From Adineta steineri (Eukaryota; Rotifera; Eurotatoria; Adinetida; Adinetidae): a stretch of 64,000 bases of DNA. The translations under genes and the position numbers were made by a program. Shown one piece after another: positions 60,571-64,000 of this stretch (position 1 is the stretch's first letter; each line of letters opens with the position of its first letter). The notes beneath the pieces are model-generated. The model searched no databases. It was not told the origin of the DNA and was given only the letters and a program-made list of their open reading frames with translations. The stretch lies in NCBI GenBank assembly GCA_905250115.1, contig CAJNOI010000199.1, forward strand, positions 85,381 to 149,380. The letters run 5' to 3'.

Positions 60571-61448
60571 ATACTCGATAACTTTACAATCTAATTTATT
60601 GCATTTAAAAGCTCATATCTATTATCTTTTATATTAGATTTATGCTACACACATGTTTTAGGTATAATTATGTACATGATTAAGTTAATATATCATTTTT
60701 AAGCGTTTTTATTCTTTGATCTATAATAATCAAATTTCTAAGTTGTTTGATATTTTGAAGTCAGTGTATCGAAACTTTCCTATCATCATGCTTATAGAAA
60801 TAATATAATGACTATGACTGTACATCAAAATTAAATAATAACATCAACAGGCTGAAAATTTATTGGATAAAAAATCTACTATCAACAATTTAAATAGCCA
60901 TTTGCACCTTTATGAATGCAAAATAATTCCTTTTTTATTCAACAATAGTATTCAATGCTTAAATTATGAAAACGTTTCTTCATATTTCTGTGCTTTTTAA
61001 AAACTATTTTCAATAAAATTCTTCAATGATGTTGTACGAAACACTGCTTGTTTTAACAGAGAACAAAGAAGTTCCTTCGATCTTACTTTCATCGATACTG
61101 AATCTGCAGTTTTTTTTCATTCATTGGCATAAGGTTTAAAGCATGCTCGGTGCACAACATTTCATGATAAACTGCATACTTTCTACCTTTATAAGATTTT
61201 TAGGTTCTGTTTTTTTTGCGTTCTCTCGATAATGTTGTCAACAGATGTGTTTGCTTCGTTCTGTTTCTTGTTCTACACAATATTATTTTCGGAAGTAACC
61301 AGGTGAAATTTGTCCTTGAGTGAAAACGAAAAGTCGAGAAAAAACAAGACACTGTCTATATAAAGAAGAATGGTGATCTTTCTTTTCATTCAAACAACAA
61401 CATCTACAGACAAGTTCCCTTTCAACCAAAAATTACAGCAAGATCAAA
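60571..61448. other. Intergenic region upstream of the ART/TPR gene
   Basis: About 880 bp, AT-rich, without a visible gene. It ends in a core promoter (TATATAAAG at 61357). Confidence 0.4.
61357..61365 (+). promoter_or_regulatory. TATA box of the ART/TPR gene
   Basis: TATATAAAG lies 84 bp before the start codon and fits the TATAWAAG consensus. An intact promoter above a broken reading frame suggests that the break is recent. Confidence 0.55.
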
Positions 61449-64000
61449 ATGAGTGAATCAAATGAAAATGCTGCTGCATCATCAAATATTTGTCAGCCAC
61501 GACAATGTATGGCACAAAACTACCTTCTCGTATGGGTAGATGGCAGCATTGATGAGACAAACAAGGACTGCCAAGATACACTGGCTCAATTGAAGAATGT
61601 GATCAACAACGTCAAAGTATGCACGCAACCGGATCAATGCATCCAAGTACTCAACCAATTTGATCGTGAAAGAGCCTTTGTTATAACATCAGGCTCATTT
61701 GGCCAACATTTAGTTCCTGAAATCCATGGCATGCCCAAATTAGATGCTATTTACATCTTCTGTGGCGACAAATCGAGACACCAAGGATGGACACAAAACT
61801 GGACAAAAATCAAAGGTGTCAGTACAAACGTCAAAGAAATTTGCCAAGCATTGCAATTTGCTGTTAAGCAACGCGACCAGAACTCAATTGCTATAAGCTT
61901 TCTCCGAGTAAATGAGATGGCTTCAACTGAAAATTTAAATCAGTTGGAGCCAACTTTTATGTATACCCAAATTTTGAAGGATAATCTTCTTGATATGCAA
62001 CATGGCGAACAGGCCGTCAAACAATTTACTGCTTATTGTCGAAATAATTATTGCATGTCGTTAACCAATATTAATCGTTTTGAAAAAGAATACCGTGCTG
62101 AATTAGCTATTTGGTGGTATACTTTCCCATCCAATATATATTCTATGCTCAATTATGCTCTTCACTGTATGGATGTCGATATAATTATTAATATGGATTT
62201 TTTCATTCATGATCTTCATCAACAAATCCAACAACTACACCAACAACAGGCTCATACTTATCATGGCAAACCATTCATAGTTTAAAGGGGACAAGGTTTA
62301 TCCAAAGCAAATTTCGAAAAACTCAAAAAATCAGAAGCTGGTTTAATATCTTTCAATAATTTTTTATCTACTAGCATCGAGCAAGACAAAGCTCTCGGAC
62401 TTGCTTATAGCGCGTCAGAAAACGTGGATTTGATTGGAATTTTATTTATAATGTCTATTGATCCTTGTATAAAATCAGCACCATTTGCCTCCATAAAAGA
62501 GAAGAGTTATTTTGAGGAAGAAGATGAAATTCTCTTCTCAATGCACACCGTCTTTCGCGTGGGTGCAATTAAAGAAATCGACAATGAAAATCAACTTTAT
62601 CAAGTTGAATTTCAATTAACTTCGAATGATGATCCACAACTACGATTACTTACTGATCGAATACGAGAAGAAGCTGTTGGTAAAACTGGATGGGTAAGAT
62701 TGGCTAATTTATTGATTAAAATTGGTCAACCTAATAAAGCCGAAGAACTTTATAATGCATTATTCGAACAGACATCTAATGAGGGTCAAAAAGCGGCTTA
62801 TTGCAATCAGTTGGGGTATCTCAAAGATGATCAGGGTGATTATGAAAAGGCTATTTCGTACTACGAAAAAGAACTTGAACTTCAACAGAAAAATCTTCCT
62901 CCAAATCATTTTTTGTTAGCCACTTCATATAACAACATCGCTAGTATGTATCACAAGATGGGAAACTATTCGAAAGCACTTTCATTTTTTAAAAACGATC
63001 TTGAAATTCAACAAAAAACTCTTCCATTGAACCATCCTCGTTTAGCTACTTCATACAACAACATCGGTAGTATGTATTACAAGATGGGAGAGTATTCGGC
63101 AGCACTCTCATTTTACGAAAGAGCACTTGAAATTCGACAGAAAACTCTTCCTGAAAATCATCCTGATTTAGCGACTTCATACAACAACATCGGCATGGTG
63201 TATCACAAGATCGAAGAGTACTCAAAAGCACTTTCATTTCATGAAAAAGCACTTGAAATTAAACAACAATCTCTACCTTCAAGTCATCCTGATTTTGCGA
63301 CTTCATACAACAACATTGGTTTGGTGTATAACAAGATGGGAGAGTACTCGAAAGCGCTCTCGTTTCACGAGAAAGCACTTGAAATTTATCAAAAAACTCT
63401 TCCTTCAAATCATCCGGATTTGGCTAATTCATACGCTAACATCGGTAGTGTGTATAACAGCACAGCAGAGTTTTCTAAAGCACTTACGTTTTTTGGAAAA
63501 GAGCTTGAAATTCGACAAAAATCTCTTTCTCCAAATCATTCTGATTTAGCGACTTCATACAACAACATTGGTTTGGTGTATCACAAGATGGACGAGTACT
63601 CAAAAGCACCTCCATTTCACGAAAAAGCACTTGAAATTTGTCAAAAAAGTCTTCCTTTAAGTCATCCTGATTTAGTGACTTCATACGACAACATCGGTAT
63701 AGTGCATCACAGGATGGGAGAGTTTTCTAAAGCACTTTCATTTTACGAAAAAGCACTTGAAATTCGACAGAAAACTCTCCGTTTAAACCATTCTGATTTT
63801 GCGACTTCGTACAATAACATCGGTAGTCTGTATGAGAGCACAGGAGAGTACTCGAAAGCACTTTCATCTCACGAAAAAGCACTTGAAATTTGTCAAAAAG
63901 CTGTTCCTTCGAATCATCTTCATTTGGCACAGTCATACAACAACATCGGCAGTGTGTATGACAGAATGGGAGAATACTCGAAAGCACTTCCTTCTCACGA
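61449..64000 (+). pseudogene. ADP-ribosyltransferase/TPR (kinesin-light-chain-like) protein with an in-frame TAA; cut by window end
   Basis: One frame is open from ATG 61449 to the window edge (~850 codons) except for a TAA at 62283-62285. Before the stop lie 278 codons of the N-terminal module found in rotifer ART/TPR proteins (LLVWVDGSIDETNKDCQ ..). After it the frame continues with an R-S-E-type ADP-ribosyltransferase core (RGQG strand, SFNNFLSTS, EEEDEILFS). Then come at least nine 42-residue tetratricopeptide repeats with the kinesin-light-chain pattern SYNNIGxVYxKMGEYSKALSF (from ~62800, 126-nt period). The stop falls exactly at the first catalytic strand, so the short product would lack the active site. 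The family is heavily expanded in bdelloids; the biological role is unknown. The 3' end lies outside the window. Confidence 0.8.

Noticed and set aside
63046..63987. Antisense open stretches with regular Cys residues opposite the TPR array
   Set aside because: The periodic cysteine pattern is only the complement of the 126-bp TPR unit; the sense strand gives clear TPR motifs.
62800..64000. Regularly spaced repeats suggestive of a CRISPR-like array
   Set aside because: The 126-bp period is in coding frame and encodes 42-residue TPRs. There are no unique spacers and the host is a eukaryote.

Overview
The window is animal nuclear DNA and most likely comes from a bdelloid rotifer (Adineta/Rotaria type). 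It is very AT-rich and gene-dense. Most introns are about 50-60 bp with GT..AG ends. It carries families known to be expanded in bdelloids (NHL-repeat proteins, ADP-ribosyltransferase/TPR proteins, orphan GPCRs) and scattered G-rich TGTGGG-like arrays, which match the telomeric hexamer I recall for bdelloids. Three runs of N (8599-8608, 19139-19238, 45370-45469) mark assembly gaps. The species assignment is inference.

Layout. 62-4585 (-) is AXDND1, whose large intron holds a nested opposite-strand NK-class homeobox gene (2612-3294). It is divergent from ZC4H2 (4896-5957, +), which is closely followed by intronless PSMA4 (6108-6926, +). An HP1-like chromodomain gene (7468-8573, -) is followed by a repeat-rich stretch. 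Then come an orphan GPCR (10490-11491, +), a B-box/NHL gene with an in-frame stop (12387-13796, +), two tandem SLC46-like transporters (14724-18305, -) with a relic of a third copy, an SH2-domain gene (19762-21005, -), a calmodulin-like gene (22645-23195, +) and an opsin (23355-24695, -). About 2 kb without a gene follows.

The middle part has a secreted DUF4139-like protein (26795-28234, -), PIGN (28586-31831, -), a tetraspanin (32176-33607, -), FIP1 (33871-36353, +), ARFGAP1 (36612-38135, +), TDO2 (39387-41064, +) and BBOF1 (41550-44015, -). An unrecognised ORF (44672 onward, +) runs into an assembly gap, and a tRNA-Phe(GAA) lies at 46282-46354 (-). The right part is dominated by an 11-kb CEP350-like centrosomal gene (47565-58974, +). 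One of its introns contains a small antisense gene for a secreted peptide precursor (51935-52270, -). After it come a PRDM9-like PR/SET gene without zinc fingers (59436-60570, +) and an ADP-ribosyltransferase/TPR gene with a nonsense codon (61449 to the window end, +).

Most genes are conserved housekeeping genes: proteasome, mRNA 3'-end processing, GPI-anchor synthesis, Arf GTPase regulation, tryptophan catabolism and chromatin. A ciliary/centrosomal theme also recurs (AXDND1, BBOF1, CEP350). The accessory layer consists of nested genes on opposite strands, miniature inverted-repeat elements inside introns, telomere-like inverted arrays, and members of expanded families broken by single TAA codons.
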